A model generated the notes under the pieces. The model ran no database searches. It was not told where the DNA came from and was given only the letters and a program-made list of their open reading frames with translations. Made by a program: the position numbers and the translations under genes. Positions 30,437 to 39,428 of a stretch of DNA of 39,428 bases are shown here, piece after piece (position 1 is the first letter of the stretch; each line of letters opens with the position of its first letter). Origin of the DNA: Oscillospiraceae bacterium (lineage in GTDB: Bacteria; Bacillota; Clostridia; Oscillospirales; Ruminococcaceae); contig JAJUHO010000005.1 of NCBI GenBank assembly GCA_029267825.1, positions 1 through 39,428 of the forward strand, in the 5' to 3' direction.

Positions 30437-31897
30437 ATGACGGTTCTTTCGCAGGAAATGGCGCCGATTTATGAGGCGCTTAAAAGATACAGAAGCGCAA
30501 GGATAGTTCCTTTTGACGTTCCCGGACACAAGCAGGGGAAGGGAAATCCTGAGCTTGTCGAATTTTTGGGGAAACAATGCCTTTCAGTCGATGTAAATTC
30601 AATGAAACCGCTTGACAATCTGTGCCATCCTGTTTCGGTCATAAAAGAGGCTGAAGAGCTTGCCGCCGAGGCTTTTGGCGCCGAGCATGTTTTTTTTATG
30701 GTAAACGGAACAACTTCGGCAGTGCAGGCAATGATTTTGTCGGTCTGCAAGGCCGGGGATAAGATAATCATGCCAAGAAATGTACACCGCAGCGCAATAA
30801 ACAGCTTGATACTTTGCGGGGCAGTGCCGGTGTATGTCAATCCTGATGTTGAAAAAAAGCTTGGTATTCCGCTGGGAATGCGGGTTTCAGATGTGGAAAA
30901 GGCAATTCTTGAAAACCCGGACGCAAAGGCTGTTTTTGTAAATAATCCTACATATTATGGAATATGTTCGGATTTAAGGTCGATTGTAAAACTTGCCCAT
31001 GAGCATGGAATGTTAGTGCTTGTGGATGAGGCGCACGGTACACATTTTTATTTTGGAGAAAATCTTCCTGTTTCAGCTATGGCGGCGGGCGCGGATATGG
31101 CGGCGGTCAGCATGCACAAAACAGGAGGTTCTCTTACACAAAGCAGTTTTGTGCTGCTTGGCAAGGGCATTTCAGAAGGGCATGTGCGCTCTGTAATAAA
31201 CCTTACGCAAACCACAAGCGGTTCATATTTGCTGCTTTCTTCGCTTGATATTTCAAGAAGGAACCTTGCTTTAAGGGGAAAAGAGATATTTAAAAGAGTG
31301 GTTGAGCTTGCCGAATATGCAAGGTCTGAAATTTCTTCAATCGGCGGATATTACGCATTTTCAAAGGAACTCATAAACGGCGACAGCATTTTTGATTTTG
31401 ACATAACAAAGCTTTCGATTTTCACAAGGGACATAGGTCTTGCCGGAATTGAGGTTTACGATATTTTAAGGGACAATTACGATATACAGATTGAATTTGG
31501 GGACATAGGCAACATACTTGCAATAATTTCCGTTGGCGACAATGAAATGGCAATGGAAAGGCTTGTGGCATCGCTTTTTGAAATAAAAAGATTATACTCA
31601 AAGGATAAAAGCGGAATGTTTGACCATGAGTATATAAATCCTGTGGTAAAAATTTCTCCGCAAAAAGCATTTTATGCAAAGAAGAAAACCCTTGACATAA
31701 CCAAAAGCAGCGGATATATAAGCGGTGAATTTGTAATGTGCTATCCGCCCGGGATTCCTATTGTTGCTCCGGGAGAACTTATAACTGACGAGATACTGGA
31801 TTATATAGCTTACTCCAAGGACAGAGGCTGCTTTATGACCGGAACGGAAGATATGAAGATTGAAAAAATCAATGTCGTTGTCGGGGAGGAAGAATAG
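30437..31897 (+). CDS. Orn/Lys/Arg decarboxylase, short PLP fold-I type (SpeA-like)
   Basis: The 486-residue enzyme removes CO2 from a basic amino acid to give a polyamine precursor. It has the AAT-fold decarboxylase layout: PFDVPGHKQGKG at the N-terminus, VNGTTSAVQAMI (PLP phosphate), NNPTYYGICSDL, DEAHGTHFYFGE (Asp197, His200) and the PLP lysine Lys228 in SMHKTGGSLTQSS. It lacks the N-terminal receiver-like wing of the inducible E. coli enzymes and matches the length of B. subtilis SpeA. ATG at 30437 is preferred to 30431 because CTGGAGG lies only one base before the latter. Product could be agmatine, putrescine or cadaverine. It lies 15 bp after speD and 2 bp before speE. Confidence 0.92.
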   Translation: MTVLSQEMAPIYEALKRYRSARIVPFDVPGHKQGKGNPELVEFLGKQCLSVDVNSMKPLDNLCHPVSVIKEAEELAAEAFGAEHVFFMVNGTTSAVQAMILSVCKAGDKIIMPRNVHRSAINSLILCGAVPVYVNPDVEKKLGIPLGMRVSDVEKAILENPDAKAVFVNNPTYYGICSDLRSIVKLAHEHGMLVLVDEAHGTHFYFGENLPVSAMAAGADMAAVSMHKTGGSLTQSSFVLLGKGISEGHVRSVINLTQTTSGSYLLLSSLDISRRNLALRGKEIFKRVVELAEYARSEISSIGGYYAFSKELINGDSIFDFDITKLSIFTRDIGLAGIEVYDILRDNYDIQIEFGDIGNILAIISVGDNEMAMERLVASLFEIKRLYSKDKSGMFDHEYINPVVKISPQKAFYAKKKTLDITKSSGYISGEFVMCYPPGIPIVAPGELITDEILDYIAYSKDRGCFMTGTEDMKIEKINVVVGEEE

Positions 31898-31899
31898 AA

Positions 31900-32754
31900 A
31901 TGGAGCTTTGGTTTACTGAAAATCATACCCCAAATGTGCGCTTTTCAATAAAAGTGGACAAGCAGCTTTGCACAAAAACGAGCCGCTTTCAGCGCATTGA
32001 CGTCTTTGAAAGCCCGGAATTCGGGCGTTTTTTAACGCTTGACGGAATAATGATGCTGACAGAAAAGGACGAGTTTATTTATCACGAAATGATTGTCCAT
32101 GTGGCAATGGCGACCAATCCGGACATTGAAAATGTGCTTGTTATAGGTGCTGGCGATGGCGGCACGGTCAGGGAACTTTCAAGGTACGATTCGATTAAAA
32201 ATATCGATATGGTTGAAATTGATGAGGAAGTTGTACAAATTTGCAAGCAATATCTTCCGCAGACCGCATGCAGACTTGACGACCCGAGGGTAAATATACT
32301 TTATCTTGACGGACTTAAATATGTCAGAACAAAAACAAACGAGTACGACCTTATAATAGTTGACAGCACAGACCCATTTGGCCCGGGCGAAGGGCTTTTT
32401 ACAAAGGAATTTTACGGCAACTGCTTTAATGCTTTAAAGCACGACGGAATACTTGTCAATCAGCATGAAAGCCCTTATTATGAGCAGGACCGCATATCCA
32501 TGATGCGCGCACATAAGAGGATAAGGGAGTTTTTTTCGGTTTGCAAGGTTTATCAGGTGCATATTCCTACTTATCCATCCGGACATTGGCTTTTTGGCTT
32601 TGCTTCAAAGAAATATAATCCCCTTGAATTTGACCCGTCAAGGTGGGAGGCTCTGGGCATAAAGACGAAATATTACAATACAGACCTGCATAAAGGATGT
32701 TTTGCCATTCCGACATATGTAAAGGAAATGCTTGAAAATGCTGATGCTGTTTAA
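31900..32754 (+). CDS. speE: Spermidine synthase (polyamine aminopropyltransferase)
   Basis: SpeE transfers the aminopropyl group from decarboxylated AdoMet to putrescine or a similar diamine. The 284-residue protein has the N-terminal beta region (MELWFTENHTPNVRFSIKV), the Rossmann loop VIGAGDGGTVREL (about 86-98), the acidic EIDEEVV and the catalytic DSTDPFGPGEGLF (about 151-163), all diagnostic of the family. ATG at 31900 follows GGGGAGG. It lies 2 bp after the decarboxylase stop in a tight speD-decarboxylase-speE operon. Substrate choice (putrescine or cadaverine) cannot be told by eye. Confidence 0.96.
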   Translation: MELWFTENHTPNVRFSIKVDKQLCTKTSRFQRIDVFESPEFGRFLTLDGIMMLTEKDEFIYHEMIVHVAMATNPDIENVLVIGAGDGGTVRELSRYDSIKNIDMVEIDEEVVQICKQYLPQTACRLDDPRVNILYLDGLKYVRTKTNEYDLIIVDSTDPFGPGEGLFTKEFYGNCFNALKHDGILVNQHESPYYEQDRISMMRAHKRIREFFSVCKVYQVHIPTYPSGHWLFGFASKKYNPLEFDPSRWEALGIKTKYYNTDLHKGCFAIPTYVKEMLENADAV

Positions 32755-32838
32755 GATTTTACAAAATAAAGCAATTAAAAATTGTCGAAAATCGGGCATA
32801 ATTGTAATGAAAATTTTTTTTGAGGGGATTTATTAATT

Positions 32839-33591
32839 ATGCTTAAAAAAATAATAATGCTTTTTTCGGCAATATTGGTTTTTTCATCCTGTGCAAGGAA
32901 TATTCCAAATGAATCGGAAGAAACGGGAACAAGTTTCTCGGAGACTGAAACCACTCAAATTGTGGATACTACTTTGCCACAGACAACATCCGCTTCAAGC
33001 GCCCTGCCGTCTTCAACGGCAATAACTCCTGCAAGGACTCAAGCGCTGGTGACTTCGCCGCCTGTCCAGACCACGGTTCCAACAACGGCGGCAACTGTGC
33101 AGACCACTGTTCAGACGACGATTACTATTCCGCCCCAGACATTTCTGCCGCCGCAAACAACTACTTTGCCGCAGACCCAAACAGTTCCGCAGACTGTACC
33201 ATCCGCATCGGCAGATTTTAAACAGGCGGTTGTGGACCTTGTAAATGCCGAGCGTGCAAAAGCGGGAGTCGGAGCGCTTGCCGTTTTGCCATCTGTTGAG
33301 GAGGCAGCCCAGATACGTGCCGGCGAGCTTATAATAAGCTTTTCTCATACAAGGCCCAACGGCACGTCTTGCTTTACGGTTTTAAGCGAGCTTGGAGTGG
33401 GATATTCTGCAAGTGGAGAAAACATTGCCGCCGGACAGAAAACTCCGGAGGCTGTTATGGAAAGCTGGATGAATTCAAGCGGTCATAAGGCAAATATTTT
33501 AAATCCTGATTTTACGCATATAGGGATTGGCTATGCGGAAGGCGGAAATTACGGTACCAATTGGGTGCAGCTTTTTGTAAAAACCAAATAG
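32839..33591 (+). CDS. CAP/SCP-domain lipoprotein
   Basis: The 250-residue protein has a lipoprotein signal with lipobox FSSC (Cys18), a 105-residue low-complexity linker rich in Thr, Pro, Gln and Ser (repeats such as PQTTTLPQTQTVPQTVP) and a CAP domain (about 128-250). The CAP motifs are present: VDLVNAERAKAGVGAL, IISFSHTRPNGTSCF, GENIAAGQKTPEAVMESWMNSSGHKANIL and HIGIGYAEGG. Bacterial members (YkwD-like) sit outside the cell; their activity is mostly unknown. ATG at 32839 follows GAGGGG with slightly long spacing. It is 84 bp after speE with no clear terminator between them, so it could be read from the polyamine operon. Confidence 0.9.
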   Translation: MLKKIIMLFSAILVFSSCARNIPNESEETGTSFSETETTQIVDTTLPQTTSASSALPSSTAITPARTQALVTSPPVQTTVPTTAATVQTTVQTTITIPPQTFLPPQTTTLPQTQTVPQTVPSASADFKQAVVDLVNAERAKAGVGALAVLPSVEEAAQIRAGELIISFSHTRPNGTSCFTVLSELGVGYSASGENIAAGQKTPEAVMESWMNSSGHKANILNPDFTHIGIGYAEGGNYGTNWVQLFVKTK

Positions 33592-33732
33592 CAAAAACTT
33601 TTTTATGAAAGTTATACTCCTTTAAATTTCATTTATATTTTTGTATGGATGGTAGAATCTATAATTTGAAAATTTAAAAAAATAAGAATTATGTTCATTA
33701 TATTGATTTTTTGAATTTTTTTAAAGAAATAC

Positions 33733-33761
33733 TTTCAAAATTAAAGGAAATATGATAAAAT
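33733..33761 (+). promoter_or_regulatory. Likely promoter of gltBD
   Basis: TAAAAT preceded by TGa forms an extended -10, with a weak TTTCAA 17 bp upstream. The 210-bp gap before gltB is otherwise AT-rich; a weak hairpin AACTTT/AAAGTT at 33597-33614 may end the CAP transcript. I see no T-box or known glutamine riboswitch. Confidence 0.5.
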
Positions 33762-33800
33762 AGAAAGCACATATTAAATTACATTCGAGGGTGTGTAATA

Positions 33801-36800
33801 ATGTTAAAAAATGGATTGCCAATGGCGCAGGGACTTTACGATCCTGCATTTGAGCATGATGCTTGCGGAATGGGCTTTGTTGTTAATATAAACGGCGAGT
33901 CCTCCCATGATATCGTGGACAACGCGCTTACCGTTTTGGAAAATTTAAGCCATAGGGGAGCAAGCGGCGCTGATGAAAACACCGGCGACGGGGCCGGCAT
34001 ACTTGTTCAGATACCGCATGAGTTCTTTAAGAGGGAATGCTCCGTTTTGGGTTTTGAGCTTCCGGAAAAAGGGCATTATGCCGTGGGCATGATATTTGCG
34101 CATAAGTATGATGAATTCAGAAAAACGCAGATGGAAATGTTTGAAAAGATTGTTAAGGAAGAAGGACAGAAAGTACTTGGATGGAGAGAAGTCCCCATTG
34201 ACAAGACAATGGTCGGGGAAACGGCAAAATCTGTTATTCCAAGATTTATTCAGGTTTTTATCGGAAAGAGCGATGACGTTTCCGAAGGAATGGACTTTGA
34301 AAGAAAGCTTTATGTTATAAGAAAGCGCGCCGAAAAGGCAATTGTTCCTTTGAGCGAGGAAAAAGGCGGAACTTTTTATGTTTCAAGCCTTTCTTCAAAG
34401 ACGATAGTTTATAAGGGAATGCTTACTGCCGAACAGCTTAGGAATTTTTATCTTGACCTTTCGGACCTTGATTTTGTTTCGGCCCTTGCAATGGTTCATT
34501 CAAGGTTCAGCACAAACACATTCCCAAGCTGGGAAAGGGCGCATCCTAACAGATACCTTGTGCATAATGGGGAAATAAACACGATAAGAGGAAACGTAAA
34601 CTGGATGAGGGCAAGGCAAAAGACCCTTGATTCCGATTTGTTTGCGGATATTTCTCAGGTTTACCCTATTATTGACGAAACCGGAAGCGACTCGTCAATG
34701 TTTGACAACAGCCTTGAATTCCTTTACCTTACTGGAAAACCGCTTCCGCTTGCCATGATGATGATGGTTCCGGAGCCTTGGGAAAAGAACGATATCATGC
34801 CGGAGGAAAAGAAGAATTTTTACAAATTCCAGAATTTTGTAATGGAGCCTTGGGACGGACCGGCTGCAATGGGCTTTACCGACGGCGAGGTAATCGGTGC
34901 AATGCTTGACAGAAACGGACTTCGCCCGTCAAGGTATTATGTGACAAAAGACGGAATGGTTGTGCTTGCGTCGGAAGTCGGAGTAGTAGATGTAAAGCCT
35001 GAAAACGTAAAATATAAGGGCAGACTTGAACCGGGAAGAATGTTGCTTATAGATACAAAGCAGAAGCGTATTATTTCCGATGAGGAAATCAAGTCTACTT
35101 ATGCAAAACAGCTTCCGTATGCCGAAATGATTAAAAAGCACATTTTTTCTTTGGAAGATTTTGCATCCGGCGCAAAAGCGGACTGCAAGCCTTATTCCGA
35201 GGATGAACTTGTAAAGCAGCAGAAAGCATTCGGATATACTTATGAAGATATAAATAAAGTAATTCTGCCAATGGCTAAAAACGGCGAGGACCCGGTAGGA
35301 GCAATGGGAATGGATGCTCCTTTGGCAGTGCTTTCCGAAAAGCCGCAGATGCTTTATATGTATTTCAAGCAGCTTTTTGCGCAGGTTACAAACCCTCCGA
35401 TTGACGGCATTAGGGAAGAAATCGTAACATCGAGCAGTATTTTGCTTGGAAATGCCGGAAATCTTTTAAATCCTGACAAGGAAAAGACCGCAAGCATTTT
35501 CCTTGAGCACCCTATCCTTACAAACGAACAGATGGCTGAAATCAAGGCACTTGATAATGAAAACTTCAAAGCTGTAACTATTTCCATGCTCTATAAGGTT
35601 TCCGAGGGAGCAAGCGGAATGAAAAAAGCGCTTTCAAGGATATTTAAGGAAGCGGATAAGGCAATTAAGAACGGCGCAAATATCATTGTCCTTACTGATA
35701 GGGGCATTGATGCTGAAAATGCAGCAGTTCCTGCACTTCTTGCATCGTCAGGCCTGCACCACCACCTTATAAGACATGAAATCCGCACAAATGTAGGCAT
35801 TGTGCTTGAATCGGGCGAGCCGAGAGAAGTGCATCATTTCTGCACCCTTATAGGATACGGTGTTACTGCAATAAATCCATATATTGCATATGAAACCATA
35901 AAGGATTTGACAAGCAAGGGGCTTTTGGGAGAGGAAAGCTGTGAGGATGCTATTGCCCATTACATCAAGGCAAGCGTAAAGGGAATTCTTAAAGTGCTTA
36001 CCAAGATGGGCATTTCCACAATCAGAAGCTATCATGGAGCTCAGATTTTTGAGGCTGTCGGCATTAGAAAGGATGTAATAGATAAGTACTTTACATCCAC
36101 TCCTTCAAGATTGGAAGGAATCGGACTTGAAGAAATCGCCAAAGAAAATGAAATGAGGCATGACAGCGCATTTAATGAAGCTTCGCCTTATGCAGATACA
36201 CTTGAATCAGGCGGACTCTTCCAGTGCAAGGACGACGGGGAAGTGCATATGTACAATCCCGAAACCATTTATCTCCTTCAAAGGGCTTGCAGGGAAGGCA
36301 ATTATGAGCTTTACAAACAATTTTCCGCAAAAATCAACGAGGAAAATATCATAACAATAAGAAATCTTTTTGACTTTAACTTCAATGCAGGCGAAAATAT
36401 TCCGATTGAAGAGGTTGAATCCGTTGACTCCATTGTAAAAAGATTTAAAACGGGAGCTATGTCTTATGGCTCAATAAGCAAGGAAGCGCATGAGTGCCTT
36501 GCAATTGCCATGAACAGGCTTGGAGGAAAAAGTAATACCGGTGAGGGCGGCGAGGATAGCGAACGCTTTAAGCCCATGGAAAACGGAGATTCAAAGAGGA
36601 GCGCAATCAAGCAGGTTGCTTCCGGCCGTTTTGGAGTAACTTCAAACTATCTTGCAAATTCGGACGAAATTCAAATAAAGATGGCTCAGGGCGCAAAGCC
36701 GGGCGAGGGTGGACAGCTTCCCGGAAGCAAGGTTTATCCGAGCATAGCCAAGGTAAGACATTCAACCCCGGGCGTTGACCTTATTTCACCTCCGCCGCAC

Positions 36801-38369
36801 CATGACATTTATTCGATTGAGGATTTGGCCGAACTCATTCATGACCTTAAAAACGCAAACAAGGATGCAAGGATAAATGTAAAGCTTGTTTCCGAAGTTG
36901 GAGTAGGAACCATTGCAGCGGGCGTTGCCAAGGGCAAGGCTGACGTTATCCTCATAAGCGGCTATGACGGAGGAACTGGTGCATCTCCGCTTACCAGCAT
37001 TAAGCATGCCGGACTTCCGTGGGAACTTGGACTTGCCGAAACACATCAGACACTTGTGCTCAATAAACTGCGTGACCGCGTTGTGCTTGAAACTGACGGA
37101 AAGCTTCTTACGGGACGTGACGTTGCGGTTGCCGCAATGCTTGGCGCAGAGGAATTCGGATTTGCGACAACTCCGCTTATTGCGCTTGGCTGCGTGATGA
37201 TGAGAGTCTGCAACCTCAACACTTGTCCGGTTGGAATTGCAACACAGGATGAAGAACTCAGGAAGTGCTTTACTGGAAAGCCTGAGTATGTCGTAAACAT
37301 GATGAGGTTTATTGCGCAGGAAATGCGTGAAATAATGGCAAAATTGGGCATAAGAACGGTAAATGAACTTGTTGGCCGTACTGATAAGCTTAAAGTAAAA
37401 GAGAATATAGACAACTGGAAGGCTTCAAAGCTTGACCTTTCAAGGATTCTTTATCAGCCGTATGCCGATGCAAGCGTTGGAAGATATAATACCTGCGCTC
37501 AGAACCATATGCTTGAAAACAGCCTTGGCATGAAGAAACTGCTTAGAATGTGCAAGCCTGCACTTGAAAATAAGAAAGCCATAAGGGCAAAGCTTGCTAT
37601 AAGGAATACTGATAGAGTTGTGGGAACCCTTATCGGCAGCGAAATTTCAAAGAGATATGGCGAGGAAGGACTTCCGGAGGATACAATCAAGCTTGCTTTT
37701 GCAGGTTCTGCGGGACAGAGCTTTGGTGCATTCATACCGAAGGGAATGACGCTTGAGCTTGAAGGCGACGCAAACGACTACCTCGGCAAGGGACTTTCTG
37801 GAGGAAAGATTATTGTTTATCCGCCTAAGGCTTCCGACTTTGAGCCGGAAAAGAATATCCTCATAGGCAACGTTGCCTTCTATGGAGCAACCAGCGGAGA
37901 GGCTTATATCAACGGTATAGCAGGCGAAAGATTCTGCGTGCGCAACAGCGGAATAAAGGCAGTTGTCGAGGGCGTGGGAGACCACGGCTGCGAATACATG
38001 ACCGGCGGAAAGGTTGTAATCCTTGGCAAAACCGGAAGAAACTTTGCAGCGGGAATGTCCGGCGGAATTGCTTATATCCTTGATTTTGACCCGGTTTACT
38101 GCAATAAGTCGATAGTTTTGCTTGAAAATATAGAATCTGATGAAGAGCTTCTTGAAGTAAAGGGCATGATTGAAAAGCACGTTGAGTATACTCAAAGCCC
38201 GCTTGGCAAAAAGATTCTCTCCGATTGGGACAATTATTCCAAGAGGTTCACAAAAGTTATTCCAAAGGCTTATAAGAAGATGATGGAAAACATTGCTCAG
38301 GCTTACAAGGAAGGGCTTACGGGCGAAGTTGCAATCATGACCGCTTTTACAAGAAGCATTAAAAAATAA
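33801..38369 (+). CDS. gltB: Glutamate synthase large subunit
   Basis: GltB makes two glutamates from glutamine and 2-oxoglutarate with GltD supplying electrons. The 1522 residues are standard. Domain order is a class II glutamine amidotransferase whose nucleophile Cys22 (HDACGMGF) is exposed by removal of a 21-residue propeptide, a central domain, an FMN-binding TIM barrel (about 850-1200, [34 protein letters not shown]) with a 3Fe-4S cluster at Cys1131, Cys1137 and Cys1142 ([12 protein letters not shown]), and a C-terminal beta-helix with GXXGG repeats. ATG at 33801 follows GAGGGTG. gltD starts 21 bp downstream, so the two are cotranscribed. No dedicated LysR regulator lies beside it. Confidence 0.97.
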   Translation: MLKNGLPMAQGLYDPAFEHDACGMGFVVNINGESSHDIVDNALTVLENLSHRGASGADENTGDGAGILVQIPHEFFKRECSVLGFELPEKGHYAVGMIFAHKYDEFRKTQMEMFEKIVKEEGQKVLGWREVPIDKTMVGETAKSVIPRFIQVFIGKSDDVSEGMDFERKLYVIRKRAEKAIVPLSEEKGGTFYVSSLSSKTIVYKGMLTAEQLRNFYLDLSDLDFVSALAMVHSRFSTNTFPSWERAHPNRYLVHNGEINTIRGNVNWMRARQKTLDSDLFADISQVYPIIDETGSDSSMFDNSLEFLYLTGKPLPLAMMMMVPEPWEKNDIMPEEKKNFYKFQNFVMEPWDGPAAMGFTDGEVIGAMLDRNGLRPSRYYVTKDGMVVLASEVGVVDVKPENVKYKGRLEPGRMLLIDTKQKRIISDEEIKSTYAKQLPYAEMIKKHIFSLEDFASGAKADCKPYSEDELVKQQKAFGYTYEDINKVILPMAKNGEDPVGAMGMDAPLAVLSEKPQMLYMYFKQLFAQVTNPPIDGIREEIVTSSSILLGNAGNLLNPDKEKTASIFLEHPILTNEQMAEIKALDNENFKAVTISMLYKVSEGASGMKKALSRIFKEADKAIKNGANIIVLTDRGIDAENAAVPALLASSGLHHHLIRHEIRTNVGIVLESGEPREVHHFCTLIGYGVTAINPYIAYETIKDLTSKGLLGEESCEDAIAHYIKASVKGILKVLTKMGISTIRSYHGAQIFEAVGIRKDVIDKYFTSTPSRLEGIGLEEIAKENEMRHDSAFNEASPYADTLESGGLFQCKDDGEVHMYNPETIYLLQRACREGNYELYKQFSAKINEENIITIRNLFDFNFNAGENIPIEEVESVDSIVKRFKTGAMSYGSISKEAHECLAIAMNRLGGKSNTGEGGEDSERFKPMENGDSKRSAIKQVASGRFGVTSNYLANSDEIQIKMAQGAKPGEGGQLPGSKVYPSIAKVRHSTPGVDLISPPPHHDIYSIEDLAELIHDLKNANKDARINVKLVSEVGVGTIAAGVAKGKADVILISGYDGGTGASPLTSIKHAGLPWELGLAETHQTLVLNKLRDRVVLETDGKLLTGRDVAVAAMLGAEEFGFATTPLIALGCVMMRVCNLNTCPVGIATQDEELRKCFTGKPEYVVNMMRFIAQEMREIMAKLGIRTVNELVGRTDKLKVKENIDNWKASKLDLSRILYQPYADASVGRYNTCAQNHMLENSLGMKKLLRMCKPALENKKAIRAKLAIRNTDRVVGTLIGSEISKRYGEEGLPEDTIKLAFAGSAGQSFGAFIPKGMTLELEGDANDYLGKGLSGGKIIVYPPKASDFEPEKNILIGNVAFYGATSGEAYINGIAGERFCVRNSGIKAVVEGVGDHGCEYMTGGKVVILGKTGRNFAAGMSGGIAYILDFDPVYCNKSIVLLENIESDEELLEVKGMIEKHVEYTQSPLGKKILSDWDNYSKRFTKVIPKAYKKMMENIAQAYKEGLTGEVAIMTAFTRSIKK

Positions 38370-38390
38370 TCGGAATTAAGGTGAAATGCA

Positions 38391-39428
38391 ATGGGTAAAG
38401 CTACCGGATTTTTGGAATATAAAAGAACTGAAGCAAAAAAACGTCCTCCCGAGGAAAGGCTTAAAGACTGGGATGAAATACGCCTTGGCCACGATGAGGA
38501 AACAATAAAAATTCAAGCTGCAAGATGTATGAACTGCGGAATACCCTTTTGTCATGGGGGAGCGCTTTTAAACGGAATGACTTCCGGGTGTCCTGTAAAA
38601 AACCTCATTCCCGAATGGAATGACTTGGTTTATAAGGGACAATGGAAAGAAGCGTATAAAAGGCTTTCAAGGACAAATCCATTTCCGGAATTTACCGGAA
38701 GGGTTTGTCCGGCTCCGTGCGAAGGCTCTTGCACAGAGGGTTACCATATGGAATCGGTGACCATAAGCAGCATTGAGTATGAAATAATCGAAAGGGCATT
38801 CAGGGAAGGCTGGGTTGAAATTAAAAAAGCCCCCTCCACAGGCAAAAGGGTTGCCGTTGTAGGTTCAGGCCCTGCTGGACTTGCTGCGGCGCACTATCTC
38901 AACATTGCCGGACATGAGGTTACTGTTTATGAAAGAAACGACCGTGCCGGCGGACTTCTTATGTACGGAATCCCTAACATGAAACTTGATAAGGCGGTTG
39001 TTCAGAGAAGAATTGACCTTATGGAGAAAGCGGGCGTAAAGTTTGTACTTAACACGGAAGTCGGAAAGACAATAAGCGCACAAAAGCTTGTTGAGGAGTA
39101 TGACGCAGTTGTTCTTTGCGCCGGTGCAACAAAGCCGCGCGGACTTTCCGTTGAGGGCAAGGATTTGAAGGGTGTTTATTTCGCTGTGGATTTCCTTACC
39201 GAAAATACTAAGGCTGTTTTGAATAAGACGGAAAGCAAAATAAGTGCAAAGGGCAAGAATGTAATTATAATCGGCGGAGGAGATACGGGAACCGACTGCG
39301 TGGCTACTTCAATTCGTCAAGGCTGTGAAAGCGTTGCGCAGTTTGAAATCATGCCGGAGCCTGCCCATAAGAGGGATGAGGTTTCCAATCCGTGGCCGGA
39401 ATGGCCCAAAAAGCTTAAAGTTGATTAT
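38391..39428 (+). CDS. gltD: Glutamate synthase small subunit (3' end cut off)
   Basis: GltD passes electrons from NAD(P)H through FAD and two 4Fe-4S clusters to GltB. It is not in the ORF track because it runs off the right edge; 346 codons are visible of an expected 470-490. The N-terminal cluster cysteines are present ([32 protein letters not shown]), followed by the FAD-binding [15 protein letters not shown] (about 157) and the NAD(P)H-binding [12 protein letters not shown] (about 297). ATG at 38391 ([12 protein letters not shown]) follows AAGGTG. The frame is open to the last base of the window. Confidence 0.96.
   Translation, partial: MGKATGFLEYKRTEAKKRPPEERLKDWDEIRLGHDEETIKIQAARCMNCGIPFCHGGALLNGMTSGCPVKNLIPEWNDLVYKGQWKEAYKRLSRTNPFPEFTGRVCPAPCEGSCTEGYHMESVTISSIEYEIIERAFREGWVEIKKAPSTGKRVAVVGSGPAGLAAAHYLNIAGHEVTVYERNDRAGGLLMYGIPNMKLDKAVVQRRIDLMEKAGVKFVLNTEVGKTISAQKLVEEYDAVVLCAGATKPRGLSVEGKDLKGVYFAVDFLTENTKAVLNKTESKISAKGKNVIIIGGGDTGTDCVATSIRQGCESVAQFEIMPEPAHKRDEVSNPWPEWPKKLKVDY

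Noticed and set aside
37647-38195. 182-codon antisense ORF in gltB
   Set aside because: Shadow frame; the sense strand encodes conserved glutamate synthase motifs.

Overview
The window looks like a chromosomal segment of a low-to-moderate GC Firmicute, most likely an anaerobic gut or plant-fibre Clostridia (Oscillospiraceae/Ruminococcaceae-like). The reasons are strong AGGAGG ribosome sites, SigA-type TTGACA-17-TATAAT promoters with frequent TGn extensions, a Bacillus/Clostridium-type GntR-LacI AraR, a DUF6171-like small zinc protein, a Pip/YhgE protein and plant-polysaccharide enzymes. The lineage is an inference. I see no IS element, prophage, CRISPR array, rRNA or integration site.

Layout. 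(1) 1-8110 is an arabinan/arabinose block: a divergent ArsR-type regulator with a large C-terminal domain (cut by the left edge), GH51 arabinofuranosidase abfA with a small cysteine-rich protein, then araB-araA-araD-araR. Intracellular arabinosides are cleaved to L-arabinose, which is isomerised, phosphorylated and epimerised to xylulose 5-phosphate. (2) 8220-12961 holds an MFS transporter and a heterodimeric ABC exporter pair. (3) 13028-18900, on the minus strand, holds a SulP anion transporter, an MFS protein, tRNA-Arg, a secreted GH5 lipoprotein, an RpiR regulator and an unknown lipoprotein. (4) 19040-21625, minus, is an Lrp-aminotransferase-ispE operon. (5) 21814-28973 holds a Ca2+/H+ antiporter, a 78-residue unknown protein, a Pip/YhgE protein, a VanY-type lipoprotein, a chemoreceptor with a structured leader, and a small XRE repressor. 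(6) Two tandem tRNA-Gln genes lie at 29082-29242. (7) 29603-32754 is a polyamine operon: speD, a fold-I Orn/Lys/Arg decarboxylase and speE. A CAP-domain lipoprotein follows. (8) 33801 to the end is gltB-gltD, glutamate synthase, with gltD cut by the right edge.

Most genes are ordinary housekeeping or metabolic genes. The least explained signals are non-coding: a terminator-like hairpin with a possible competing upstream helix in the chemoreceptor leader (28148-28259), a perfect 16-4-16 inverted repeat at 28408-28443, paired palindromes 30 bp apart at the XRE gene, a nested inverted-repeat cluster at 23212-23256, and a 13-bp hairpin in the vanY-like leader. None matches a riboswitch class I recognise. 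No previously undescribed multi-gene system is evident. Several ORF-track starts were moved to ATGs with proper ribosome sites. The longest correction removes a tRNA from the GH5 reading frame.
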